From Silene conica (lineage: Eukaryota; Streptophyta; Magnoliopsida; Caryophyllales; Caryophyllaceae): 64,000 nucleotides of DNA. The notes beneath the pieces are model-generated. The model saw only the letters and a program-made list of their open reading frames with translations, ran no database searches and had not been told where the DNA came from. This document shows positions 34,998 to 45,781 of this stretch, in pieces; position 1 is the first letter of the stretch, and every line of letters begins with the position of its first letter. The stretch is taken from NCBI GenBank assembly GCA_029255685.2, contig CM055315.2, positions 71,887,681 through 71,951,680 on the forward strand, read 5' to 3'. A program made the translations under genes and the position numbers.

Positions 34998-35572
34998 ATG
35001 AAAGACGCGGTTTGTACAAGCTCTTTGTCTTCTGTTTGGAGGTACTCTTGGGTCTCCCTTCCTTTTCTTGATTTTGGGTATCACTTTTTTCGTAATTTTA
35101 CTGTTTTTTTTGGTACTCTTTCTACTACTCACCCCAAAAAGCGACACCTTTATTCTATTTTTTACGACAAGGTGGAGGAGGAGGAGGAAGACGATTCTGA
35201 ATCGTCAGTCGATGACACTCTTGATGATCCTGATTCTGATTATGATTATGATTCTGAGGATGAGTTTAATGATAGACAAGTTAATACTGTTGGGTATTTG
35301 CAAACGCTACATGAATTTCTGCAAATATAAATTAAAAAGAACCCAACTTTGAGGGGTTTGAAGAAGATGTCGCTTTATGTACCTATGATTTCCGTCTCTA
35401 AGATGCGTGACTATGGTACTCCTATTGTATCCCGATGCCTTTCGCTTGCCAAACACAATGTTACCGAGCTTGAGTATTGGAATGAAGATTATAGTAACTC
35501 TTATTACAGCCCTATGGATTCATATAATGCTTTGCAAAATTGTCTTCCTATCTTAGATTCGAGAACTTTAAC
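34998..35572 (+). pseudogene. Captured F-box/LRR gene fragment, 5' part
   Basis: One frame encodes the second half of an F-box (MKDAVCTSSLSSVWRYSW, then VSLPFLDF), an acidic insert rich in D, E, S and Y, a leucine-rich segment (TLHEFLQI, then TLRGLKKMSLYVP) and CLPILDSRTLT. Plant F-box/LRR proteins select substrates for SCF ubiquitin ligases. The start of the F-box is absent and a TAA at 35328-35330 interrupts the frame, so it is a pseudogene. The solo LTR E8 begins at 35573; the frame resumes at 50520. It lies in CACTA E7, which probably captured it. Confidence 0.72.
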
Positions 35573-36273
35573 TGTAAAGCCCCTCGCGAAAGCGGAAATA
35601 ATAAACATACAAAGTACCAAAAATGCAGCGGAATTAAAACTTTTGATGATATAAATAAAACATGCGAGGTGCTTTAACAAACTAAACATGCGGAAGATGA
35701 AACATAAATAAGTATATAAGTACTATACTAAAGCAGCCCGAGATAGCATATCCCTACAGGCACCAAAATACTGAAACATAAGTCTAAGGTCTAGCTACAC
35801 GATAAAGGTAAACATCGATGACTAGATCATCGCTCGCTAGCCTCAACGTAACCCCCTTCCAAAACAGCATCAAGTACCTACACACATATAAAATGTGCGC
35901 CACAGTCAGTGGGGAGTGACTAGAGCTCTCATAGCCACCTATTGTCACACAACACCGAACATATAAATACAAGTATTATACTCCAACATAACAATCATGT
36001 GAAGCATATAATCCATTATCTCAACCTCCTATCATCATGCAAATACTATGCAAAGGCTCTCAACCAACTTCGGAAACTATTTGGAAGGAGAGCCGGTTTC
36101 CCTTCCGGTTGCCCGGCCAGGGGGTCTTTCAATCCAAACAATTTACGAAACCAATTAAAGACCCATCCAATGCCTTGGATGAACAATACTATAAACAAGG
36201 TACCATACTCATCAATATCAACATACATATCTGACACCGTACCTACTCTAGGCAAGCAGATATAAAATAGCAA

Positions 36274-36375
36274 GTATAAAGGTTCAGCGGTCAACTTAAG
36301 ACATAATCTAAATACCAAAATCACATTCATAAGTATAAAGGTTCAGAGGCGACATCTTAACGCATAACCTAGATA
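36274..36375. repeat. Two minisatellite hairpin units in E8
   Basis: Arms AGGTT against AATCT (G-T pair) and AGGTT against AACCT, each extended by GTAT and ATAC, around cores related to the E6 minisatellite. Confidence 0.6.
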
Positions 36376-36777
36376 CCAACATTCAGCAAGTATATAACAC
36401 CGTACCCCTACTCAGACAAGTATATACAAATACACGCTACATGGGAAAACTCATATGACGACTTCATTATATAACAAAAGCAAGTCTACTTAGCCTCAGC
36501 AAATACAATCCTCTGGTAGGACGATCGAAACGATATACAGTCCTAGTCTAAATCTGGCCAGACTCTCGAGGTATAAACCTTCCTCGATTCGACAAGTATC
36601 CCCAATCCTAAGATACTCCCAACACAAATAGACTATCTGAAACCAGATTTTCGAGGTATAATCCTTCCTCAATAATACCAAGACAAAATACAATCTTGGT
36701 GAGACAAAAGTCATATAACAGCTCATAGTATACATCCACATGCATAAATACACCTCAAAATACAAAGGCATACTAAA

Positions 36778-36980
36778 ACTGTGACCTAATCCAAATCACA
36801 GTCCCACACAAACACGCCTCAAAATACAAAGGTAAACTAAGACTGTGACCTAATCCAAATCACAGTTCTACAACAACACACCTCAAAATACAAAGGCGTA
36901 CCAAAACTATGACCTAATCCAAATCACAGTTCTACAACAACATTTCATATAAAAACTGTGACCTAATCCCATCACAGTTT
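36778..36980. repeat. Tandem ACTGTGA hairpins in E8
   Basis: Four units of inverted repeat ACTGTGA and TCACAGT around an 10-11 base loop CCTAATCCAAA, arms at 36778/36796, 36842/36860, about 36905/36923 (one mismatch) and 36953/36972 (9-bp arms). Unit length falls from about 64 to 50 bp. No counterpart in E6. Confidence 0.75.
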
Positions 36981-37265
36981 CCTAACTCCATTACTGAACT
37001 TACTCAATTCATAACCAATCATGCAAGCGACGTATATTCAAACCAACACTTAATTGACCCCGTGAATTAAGCCGAGGGAGAGCCGGTTTCCCTTTCGGTT
37101 GCCCGACCGGGGGGTCTCTATCCTTACTCTATTCCCGAACCCAATATAGTGCCGCCCGAACCTCGGCGACTCCAAACATGCATATGAAACTTACAGAAAA
37201 AGAATCAATGCAATCCGACTTGAAAATCACAAGTTATTAATCAAACAATATACCCAGGGGCTCTC

Positions 37266-37564
37266 AGCCGGTTGGCCATAGGTGGCCGGTCAACCGGCTG
37301 AGAGTCTATTACTCTCAAGCCAAACAATAAACGAAACAATGCACAGGGCCTCCCAGCCGGCCGGTCGGCCTCCGGTCCACCGGCTGGGGACTCCTTCCTC
37401 TCTTCTCGCAAAACAAACACGATCAACCACAAGGGGCTCCCAGCAAGCCGGCCGGCTGCCAGTCCACCGGCTGGGGACCCTTTTCCCACTTTTCTCGCAA
37501 GACCAACTTATCACAAGTGGGGCTCTAAGCCGGCTGGTCGGCCGCCGGTCGGTCGACCGGCTCA
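37266..37564. repeat. GC-rich CAGCCGG hairpin modules in E8
   Basis: Four modules, each with AGCCGG-type left and CCGGCT-type right arms, separated by 75-90 bp of ordinary sequence. Confidence 0.65.
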
Positions 37565-37961
37565 GAGTCCCTGAACCACGAAATCGCAAAAATCGACAAC
37601 TGAAATCATTCCCAATCCTTTACCAATCCTTCCTATACATGTTTCTAAGCAATAATTCGACAATCCCAACATGTTTACCACATCAAATAAGCATAAGAAC
37701 ATGTGTAAAAACAATCATCTAGTGACTTAATAACAACATCCCAAATTTAACCGGTCTTAACATGTATACACCTTATTCGAGTTCCTCATCAAATTCATCA
37801 TTAAAACTTCATAAGAATCGGTTTGTATAACATACTAAGAACATTAAGAACTCAATACTATATTAACTTTCATCCAAACACATCAGAATCACATAAAGTG
37901 CTAATTTAGACAAAAAGGCCGAGTTACTCATTATCGTCACCTTTACTTTGCGAATGCACCG

Positions 37962-39671
37962 TGATGGCCGGATTTTGTCGTCGATTCCGGCACCAAAAAC
38001 AATTTATAAACTCCCAAATTAAGTAGTATAATTTAGGGTCGAACCCAAAAGACGGTGGGGAAGTTGTATATTTATGCTTTAATTTTAGTATGAGTCGGAG
38101 TAAAAGGTTTTGGTTTGGAAAAACTAATTAACTACTAAAGCAAGTAAATCTAGATGAAGTTGATGATAAAGAGGACTAGGGTGTCGGGGATCACCTAGGT
38201 AAGTCGGTAGCCAAACGTAAGATAACGGTCTTGTATCACTTCTATGGTAGGTCTAGGGTTGTCTCTTCTCTCGAGTTGACAAACCCTTAGGTCGAGTCTA
38301 GTCCTAGCTTTCGCTACAAACCAAGCTAACCTAACACACAAGCATGCTCATGAAACCCCAAGACTTTCGTCTAAAGCAAACAAAGTGAAGACTAACACCC
38401 AACCGTCGTTGAGGCATTTCATCAAACACATAACATGCAAGATGCGAAAACTTAACCAAAGAAGCAAACAAGACTAACTCTAGGCATTTTTCATGGCTAC
38501 TAACTACCCAAGCAAATCCCCTAACCCTAGAATAAGACTACTCACACATGGCTAAGGAATAAACTTGAACAAATAAAGTATTAATGCTAAACATGGTGGA
38601 AATTAATGAGAGTAAATAATTGAACAAGCAAAACTAAAACAAAATGCAAAGACAAAGTAGAGATTAGGAAGATTATACCAATAATAAGGAAAAAGCAAGG
38701 AACTTGGATTACAACTTGGAAGATTTTCTCAAACCCTCAAATTACAACCCAATAAAAATCTTCTAAAATTGCCCAAGAACAAAGCTAAGAGAATTACTAA
38801 GAGAGGATTAACTAATATTGAAAGATTAAATAAAGATCTAAGGAAGATTAAAATATTAAGAGAGTTTTTTGAGTCTAAGTCTAGAGTAATGAAACAGTAA
38901 AAAACCCTAAAAATGTGTGCAAAGTAACCTGACAAATGATAGACTAAGTGCGGGTTTATATAGTGCGCGAAATTCTGAAAAGCGACTCTCAGCCGGTCGA
39001 CCGGCTGCCGGTCGACCGGCTGCCGGTCTGGGACCGGCTGAGAGTCCAAATATGGACTTCTGAACAATTTTTCAACTTGGCCTTGCTTCTTAGCCGACAG
39101 ACCGGCCGCCGGTCTGGCACCGGCTGGGAGGCCTATTTGGCCAATCTGACTTTTCTCTTCAGTTCTTGATTGCACAGGTACCCTCAGCCGGTGCACCGGC
39201 TGCCGGTTGTCCACCGGCTGGGAGTCCTTTTTCAGAGGTCTGCCCAACAATTCATTTTCTTCATTCTTCGAATTTGGCTAAGTATAGGAAAGCCTTCCCA
39301 GCCGGCTAACCGGCTGCCGGTTGGCCACCGGCTGGGGGCCTTGCTCATTGAATCTGAAACTTTTTCTCTTTTTTCGCCAAAAACCCAAGGCATGGCTCCC
39401 CAGCCGGCCTGCCGGCCGCCGGTTGGGGACCGGCTGAGAAGGCCTGGCATGATCTTTGCAAATTCCTTCACAATTCTCCATAAATCGCCCCAAATTCACC
39501 TCGATTTCTCTCGTTTCTTTGCCCCCGCCGTAATGCCTACAAAAATTGGACAGAATAGGACTATACGAGGCAACGGACGTAAAAACACCTCAAGACACGC
39601 AAATTGAGGCCGAATCGTGACCGAAAACAAAGAAAATTCAAAGGAAATGATGACCAAAATGGAGCTCATCA
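37962..39671 (-). repeat. E9 3' LTR
   Basis: TGATGGCCGG to GAGCTCATCA in plus orientation. Five GC modules at 38991-39440; TATATAAA on the minus strand at 38955-38962. U5-terminal hairpin at 37962-37995. Confidence 0.94.
38955..39440 (-). promoter_or_regulatory. E9 LTR promoter: TATA box and upstream GC hairpin modules
   Basis: On the minus strand a TATATAAA box (38955-38962) is preceded by five modules starting at plus positions 38991, 39091, 39186, 39300 and 39412. Each reads GCCGG, 4 bases, CCGGC, a 2-base step, CCGG, 7 bases, CCGGC; spacer sequences vary, spacer lengths do not. The 5' LTR equivalent has its TATA box at 49249-49256. Confidence 0.65.
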
Positions 39672-39710
39672 GAATTCCCCACACTTAAACCTTACTCGTC
39701 CTCGAGTAAG
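39672..39710 (-). other. E9 polypurine tract with preceding AGGA hairpin
   Basis: Minus strand: CTTACTCGAGGACGAGTAAG (39710-39691), a perfect 8-bp stem with AGGA loop, then GTTTAAGTGTGGGGAATTC up to the LTR. Two stem pairs differ from E1 and both sides have changed. Confidence 0.78.
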
Positions 39711-41387
39711 AGATCAAGGAACTATATAACCCTTATTAAAAACAAAGAAATAACTAACTAAGCTAACTATAAGCCGAATCGGGTTTATCTACACCCGTAG
39801 CCCTTTCAACTCACAATTTGACATTCATGAGGGAGAATGCCCTATTGCAAGGCAAGTAAGGTCTTGCTACAAAACTTTCGATGCCAACAAGTAAAAACAA
39901 AACACGTATAGACAAGCAACATGCATCGGAAAAGAAAGAAAACCGCTTGCCTCATTCAAGCGGTGGAAAACAACTAAAAGAGAACAAATTCAAAGTCGTA
40001 AACTCCCTCACAAATATTAATTCTACAAGTCACTAAGGCAGGAAGGATGACAACAAAACACCGCCAAATCATGCTAAACTAGGCTACTTTCATAACCGTT
40101 ATCCAAATACTTTTGTCAAGGGCGATCGGATGGAATGGAATGATGATCCCCGCAATGCTAAAGGCAAAAGATACAACAAGTCTAGATTCTTCACAAAGTA
40201 AAGGTCATGGGTCGTCCCAAGATCGACAAAACGGCAAGGCAAAATTGATTTTTTTTGGAATGAAATGCTCAAATCAATACAAAATGGTGGATGACAATCA
40301 AAATTTGACCTCATTCAACTTTTTTTTCATCTCTTTTTTTCATGCCATGAGTTAGGATGGGGTTTGTCCCACGCGTGCTAATGTCCTTTGCTTTTGCCAA
40401 TCGCTTATTAGGCAACCGGTTAACCTCTAGACAATAGCTTATCGGGGTGACAATCACTCTGTCTTTGGGCGGTCGAATTCACAACCAAGTGGGAAGCCAA
40501 CTCAATGGCTACCCTCCAAAGCACATCGAAGTGGTACGCCTCCACCAAAACAACATGTTCTTATTCTTTTTCATTAACCATTTTTTTTTTCTTTTCTTTC
40601 TCACTTGAGTTTCCCCCTTTTTTTTCTTTCAAATCGATTCCACTTCTTATGATCATTGACAAAAGCATTCCAAATTTATTCATGAAAGTTATTTTTGGGT
40701 TGCCAAACCGCCGAGTCAAACAAGGTCACCAAGACAAGATAATCAAAACCATTTCGCATTACGGGGTTGGACAAGGTGACTCACATGCAAACCCTTGACT
40801 CGGTATTGGACCATGGTCAGAAAGATACTAGAAAAGCTTAACCTAGGGTGTTTCAAAAATCATTCTAAAAGACAAAGTCCCAAGTAGAAGAATTATTTGT
40901 AAATGCTTAAACGATTTTGTCAAAGTTCTCAATTAGGCATTTTCAAAACATTATCCTAAATGCAACTATATGCCATGAATGCAACTAATATAGACACGTT
41001 GTAATGCAAATGAGACTATCAAACTAAATGCCAAACAAAGCTAATGCATCTCCTAACAGCACAAAAGCACACAAGCCACACACAATTCTCCACAATGTAC
41101 TCCACATCCTCCAAATACAAGCCCATCCTCCTCGATTGTAACAAAAGAATGAAAATGAGAGTGAAATAGAGGTTGGAACGATCATACCGTGGTATCTTCA
41201 AGATCCAAAGCGGTGCTCAAGCGAGTGTTACCTATGCGAAAGGAGGGGAAGCAAACACAAGTATATACAATTCTACACTAATAAGGTAAAAACATGTTTT
41301 TGAATTTTTCAAATTTTTCGATTTTTTTGGTATTTTTGAGGTTTTTCATACTTACAAAAGCAATCAAATATTCACAAGGTGGATATT
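39711..41387 (-). other. E9 3' non-coding region
   Basis: No gene seen; short ORFs are chance. Poly-T/poly-A rich stretches near 40240-40340 and 40580-40630. Confidence 0.6.
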
Positions 41388-41427
41388 TCCCTCCCCACAC
41401 TTAAGATTTACATTGTCCTCAATGTAA
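41388..41427 (-). other. Internal AGGA hairpin plus purine run in E9
   Basis: Minus strand TTACATTG, AGGA, CAATGTAA (41427-41408), then CTTAAGTGTGGGGAGGG. Same plan as the true polypurine tract at 39672-39710, with a different stem sequence. A third AAGTGTGGGGA run lies near 41546. Confidence 0.7.
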
Positions 41428-41995
41428 TAAAGTGCAAAGGGGGAAATGAAGTAAAAGAACGAAAACAACATGTTTTTGGCTTTTTTGAAATTTTTGAGAA
41501 AATAAAAACTTGTTTTTGTATTTTTTGAAATAAACGGTTCTTCCTCCCCACACTTATTTATATGCATAATGTGAGGAGGAAAACCGGAAAATAAAGAACA
41601 TATTTTTGAAAGTTTTTGGTTTTTCAATTTTTTTGGTTTTTTGGTTTTTAAGAAGGCATTAAAAACAAAGGTAAACAAAAGAAGAGAGAAACTAAAAACT
41701 AGACTAAATGCAAACGAAATGCTCTAAACTACATGTATGCAAGCTATATGTGACTATGATACAAAAATATAAATCTAATGCATCTAAATGAATGCAACTA
41801 TATGCATCTAAACTAATGATGTGAAAACATGAAAAGGAAACTAAAACTAACGAACTAAACTAAACTAACTAAGCTAAATGCATGCTAAAAAGTAAAATGC
41901 AAACAAAAAGAGAAATTTGGATTAAGGGAGTTACTTGACTTGTTTTGGATTTTGCAAGGGGAGCATAATCATCCATCAACCACCTCCAAAGGTGG

Positions 41996-43528
41996 TCACT
42001 CATCAAAATGATCATCAAAATGATCCTCGGACTCATAACCTTCATCACCGGCTCCATCATCATTCCCATTGTCATCATCGACCACCATGTAGTCGTTCGG
42101 GTTGAGCATAACATCACGGAAAGGGGAGGCTTGAGAGCCACTAGGTCCCGCATCACCATACCCGCCATGGAAGGATGAATGCCTCGGAGGGCCCGAATCC
42201 TCATTTCCCCGGAAGTTGGGGGGAAAGATCGGGTTTGAAAAATGACCCGGGGCGACGTTGATCTCCCCGTAAAAATGACCCTCAGGAGGCACATAACCCC
42301 TATCAGGAGGCATGTAATATGACGGGCGACCACCATCCGGATGATGATAACCCTCGCGGTCGGACCGATCATAACTCGGAAATGTACCATAGGCTTGATC
42401 ATGGTAAAGGTAATCAAGCCTATAGGTCAAATCCCTATGCCGCTCATCGGCTATGGCTTGGCGCTGGTCCGCTAAATCCGCTGCACTCTTCATGCCCAAG
42501 TCAACTCGGGCCATGAAATCAATAAGCTCTGGGGGGCATGAATAAGAAGATGGACCGGAGGTGGAGGCGGATCCCTGGAAGTGCGAGGGACCACTCTGAA
42601 ACTGGGACATGGAAATGGAGGGCTGCTGAAAAGCCTCAAACTGGAGGTCGGTAGGAGTGGCACCGACTCTATCTCTGGTGTAGACTCTAGGGGCACGCTG
42701 GTCTGGTGGGAGGTCCTCGGGGTCCGCCTCAATATCAAGGAGGTAAGAGGTCTTCCCTGGCACAACTTTCATCAAATCGGTGTTTGGCAAAGGGACTGAA
42801 TTCTTGAACTTGTTGTCAACCCGAATCTGCCAATACTCTTTGCGATCACTGGGGTTATACCGTACCCACCCCAAAGCATCCTGCAAGTATCGGCTAGATA
42901 GTACATTCTCGCCCTGAATGAAGTCGACCGTGAAGTGCCTCTGACAAAGGTTGTTGGCAATCAAGGTGACCATCCCCCCAACACAAATGGGGGTAGTAAG
43001 CTGAGGCTGGGATGCCAACCTACTCAAGTGAAGGGCCATATGGTGAGCAATGTTCAATTTCGGGCCACCAACCAAGTAACAACCAATTATCTCAAGCTCA
43101 ATAGTAGTGAAGTTGTGAGGCTCATCCCTAGAGAAAACGGTCCACCCCATGAACCTATGCCAAATTCTAATCGGTGCCAAATGCACCCTATTAGCCGGTT
43201 TCTTTCGGCTTCTATCACTTACAAGACCGGTTATGGCTGTCCAAATAAGCTCGGTATCAAAGCCCTCCGGAGGCTTAATGGCTAATTTTCCGTCTAGCCC
43301 AAAAATCAAAGCAAATTCATCTAAGGTGAGACGATGTTCCTTATTCATTAACCGGAACTCTAAAAATGCTACTTTCCCCAAAGTTCGGTTCTTAGTCACA
43401 ACCAAAGAACTCAAAAATTCCCAAGTTAACCGGGGAGATGTGTGAACCGGCTTTGTCTCATACAAGGTTTTCATACCTAATCCCGCAAAAAGAGCCGTAG
43501 TTATCTTCTCAATCCCTAAATCTCTCAA
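41996..43528 (-). CDS. Athila ORF-1-like protein of E9 (function unknown)
   Basis: 510 residues. Residues about 60-260 show the same block pattern as the E1 protein (LTLDEFALIFGL, then HLAPIRIWHRFMGWTVF, ELEIIGCYL), and the C-terminus is acidic (EGYESEDHFDDHFDE). The middle (about 290-480) is rich in Pro, Ser, Gly and Tyr. A further 200 bases upstream may also be coding, so the start is uncertain. It is kept open in an element lacking pol, which suggests it is useful to the element. Confidence 0.72.
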   Translation of the reverse strand: MRDLGIEKITTALFAGLGMKTLYETKPVHTSPRLTWEFLSSLVVTKNRTLGKVAFLEFRLMNKEHRLTLDEFALIFGLDGKLAIKPPEGFDTELIWTAITGLVSDRSRKKPANRVHLAPIRIWHRFMGWTVFSRDEPHNFTTIELEIIGCYLVGGPKLNIAHHMALHLSRLASQPQLTTPICVGGMVTLIANNLCQRHFTVDFIQGENVLSSRYLQDALGWVRYNPSDRKEYWQIRVDNKFKNSVPLPNTDLMKVVPGKTSYLLDIEADPEDLPPDQRAPRVYTRDRVGATPTDLQFEAFQQPSISMSQFQSGPSHFQGSASTSGPSSYSCPPELIDFMARVDLGMKSAADLADQRQAIADERHRDLTYRLDYLYHDQAYGTFPSYDRSDREGYHHPDGGRPSYYMPPDRGYVPPEGHFYGEINVAPGHFSNPIFPPNFRGNEDSGPPRHSSFHGGYGDAGPSGSQASPFRDVMLNPNDYMVVDDDNGNDDGAGDEGYESEDHFDDHFDE

Positions 43529-43947
43529 TCCGGCTCTATCAATAAACCTAGTTGGGTGAAGGGGGCGATTCTTAAAATATGTGAAATTACCTTTTTGTTG
43601 GATTGAGGCAAAAGTGAGACCGGGAAAGCTAGGATCCGGGCCAATGTTGCCACTTCCCCTTACATTTTCGACCTCTTGCTAAACCGAAGGGTCGTGCCTT
43701 GATTTGGATCGCCTTTCTGTTCTTCCCGACATGGTTAATTGAAGGATAAGTGATGAGGGAGTAAAGGGGGTTTTGATTTGAGAGAGTTTGGTGAAGTTTG
43801 TTGGGGTTTTTGAAGGTTAGGGATGAAGAGCGGTGAAGGAAATAAGGAAGGGGGATGAAGAAATGAAGAAGAAATGAGGAAAAATGAGGTAGAAATGAGA
43901 AAAGAAATGGATTCACGGGTCTCTTAAAATCCCGACAGAACACTCCC

Positions 43948-44543
43948 AGCCGGTCTTGGACCGGCGGCCGGTCGACCGGCTGAGAGTGAGGGTTTGGATT
44001 TTTCAAATTTTTTTCGAAAATTTTCGAGGTAATTGGATTCTGAGCCGGCGGACCGGCTGCCGGCCGACCGGCTCAAAATCGGTCTTCACCATCCCGTCTT
44101 CTCTTCGTTTTCTTTTCAACTCACAAAAACTCCCAGCCGGAGGACCGGCTGCCGGCCGACCGGCTGGGGATCCTTTCTTCGTCTTCTTTTTCTTCAACCA
44201 TTCTCACTTACAAACACTCCCAGCCTGCTGACCGGCTGCCGGCCGACCGGCTGGGGATCCTTCTCCTTTGCTTTTTCTTCACACTTGGTTCACACACTCT
44301 TGATTCTCAGCCGGCGGACCGGCTGCCGGCCTACCGGCTGCCGGCCTACCGGCTGGGAATCACTTCCTCTTGAGTTTCGATTTTTGAATAAGTACTCGTC
44401 TTCTCAGCCGGTTTACCGGCTGCCGGTTAGGTACAGGCTGGGGATGCAAAATCTGAAATCTGCCCAAATAAACTATCAAAAACAGAAATGTGTCCAGGGC
44501 CTCCCAGCCGGTATGGTACCGTCGGCCGGTGGGCCGGCTGGGG
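43948..44543 (-). repeat. Array of seven GC hairpin modules in E9
   Basis: Modules start at about 43948, 44042, 44135, 44222, 44309, 44406 and 44504. Spacer pairs are 7+4, 4+4, 4+4, 4+4, three 4-base units, 4+7 and one irregular. Outer arms extend the stem, for example CCCAGCCGG with CCGGCTGGG. The array lies between protease and the ORF-1-like gene. Confidence 0.72.
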
Positions 44544-44968
44544 GTACCTGTACACAATTTCGAGAAATAATTTAATTTGAACATAAAAATCAACTTTGCC
44601 TACAACGGTTTTGCCAATAATCCTCCGACTATACCCATGAATCTTTCACAAACAAGCAACAAACATATCCAAATACCTCATGCAACCTAAAAATTAAACT
44701 AAAACCGAACTAACCAAGAAACTAACATGCAAACTAGATGAAAGAAAGAAATCTAATACTTACAACCGGTGGTTATTAAGTGACTCCACCAAACCTTTCA
44801 TGATCATCTTTCAATCTTTGTGGGTCAAAACCTCGTCCATGCTAACTAGTGACCTCAAGAAAAGGTCAAAAGCCGCGGACGGGGCTTCAACTTTGCTCTC
44901 TCTTCGAGTTTCCATCTTGCTCATCATCAACTTTCGAGCTTTGACATCTTTTCCGGCAATTTGCTCCT

Positions 44969-45712
44969 CTAGGTCCCCTCTTTCAATAAAGGGTCCTCAA
45001 AAGAACTAGTACAACTCGGTCTTCCTTGCTCTTTGTCATGGTCTCTCTTCTCCGGACTCAACAACTTCTCGCTAGTAAAACTAGCATCCTCAATTTTCAA
45101 GATCATATTTTCCATGATTCCCTTCTCATCAAACATCTTAGGGACATCATTCACCAACAAACTTGCAACCATGCCAACTTTCTTCTCCTTGGAACTTGTA
45201 TCGGGAGCTTCCGGAAGTTCAAACTCCGCCACTTGCTCTCCCACTTCAAATGATAACTTTCCTCTCTTCACATCAATAGTCGCTCCTCCGGTGGCCAAGA
45301 ATGGCCTACCGAGTATCACGAAGGAGCTACTACCGACGGGGACGTCTAATATCACGAAGTCGGTGGGAATGGATAGATTCCCCACCTTGACGATAGCATC
45401 TTCAAGCACCCCTAGAGGAAGTTTTTCGGTACCATCCGCAAGAGTGATAGGAGTTGTAGCGGGAGACAAACTCTTGACATCCAATTTCTTGGCCATAGCT
45501 AGAGGCATAACACTCACGCCGGCTCCCAAGTCACATAATGCATTATCAATCTTCTTCCCTCCAACATGGCAACTTATCGAAAAGCTACCCGGATCTCCGA
45601 GTTTGATGGGGAGGGTGCATGGGACTTTCTTGGCGGACATGATTGCATTCACTTCTCTTTTCTTTCCTCGGGAGGGGATTGTTGCCTCCACCTCCTCTAC
45701 AAGCTTCATCAA
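44969..45712 (-). CDS. E9 protease region
   Basis: 247 residues with an aspartic protease fold: ALCDLGAGVSVMP near residue 60, FVILGRPFLATGGATIDV near 130. Closely similar in plan to the E1 protease. It would process Gag. It follows gag with a short gap; the reverse transcriptase expected next is absent. Confidence 0.82.
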   Translation of the reverse strand: MMKLVEEVEATIPSRGKKREVNAIMSAKKVPCTLPIKLGDPGSFSISCHVGGKKIDNALCDLGAGVSVMPLAMAKKLDVKSLSPATTPITLADGTEKLPLGVLEDAIVKVGNLSIPTDFVILDVPVGSSSFVILGRPFLATGGATIDVKRGKLSFEVGEQVAEFELPEAPDTSSKEKKVGMVASLLVNDVPKMFDEKGIMENMILKIEDASFTSEKLLSPEKRDHDKEQGRPSCTSSFEDPLLKEGT

Positions 45713-45781
45713 TTCCTCACAACGAGGATCTCCTCTTGTAATTTTTCGGAAGAACTCACAAACTCTCCTCTCAATGAGGCC

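Noticed and set aside
37241-37722. Arg/Pro-rich small proteins over the GC modules (also 38948-39607, 43956-44593, 49242-49886)
   Set aside because: Open frames on both strands arise from GC-rich palindromes without stops; the peptides mirror the repeat and show no independent conservation.
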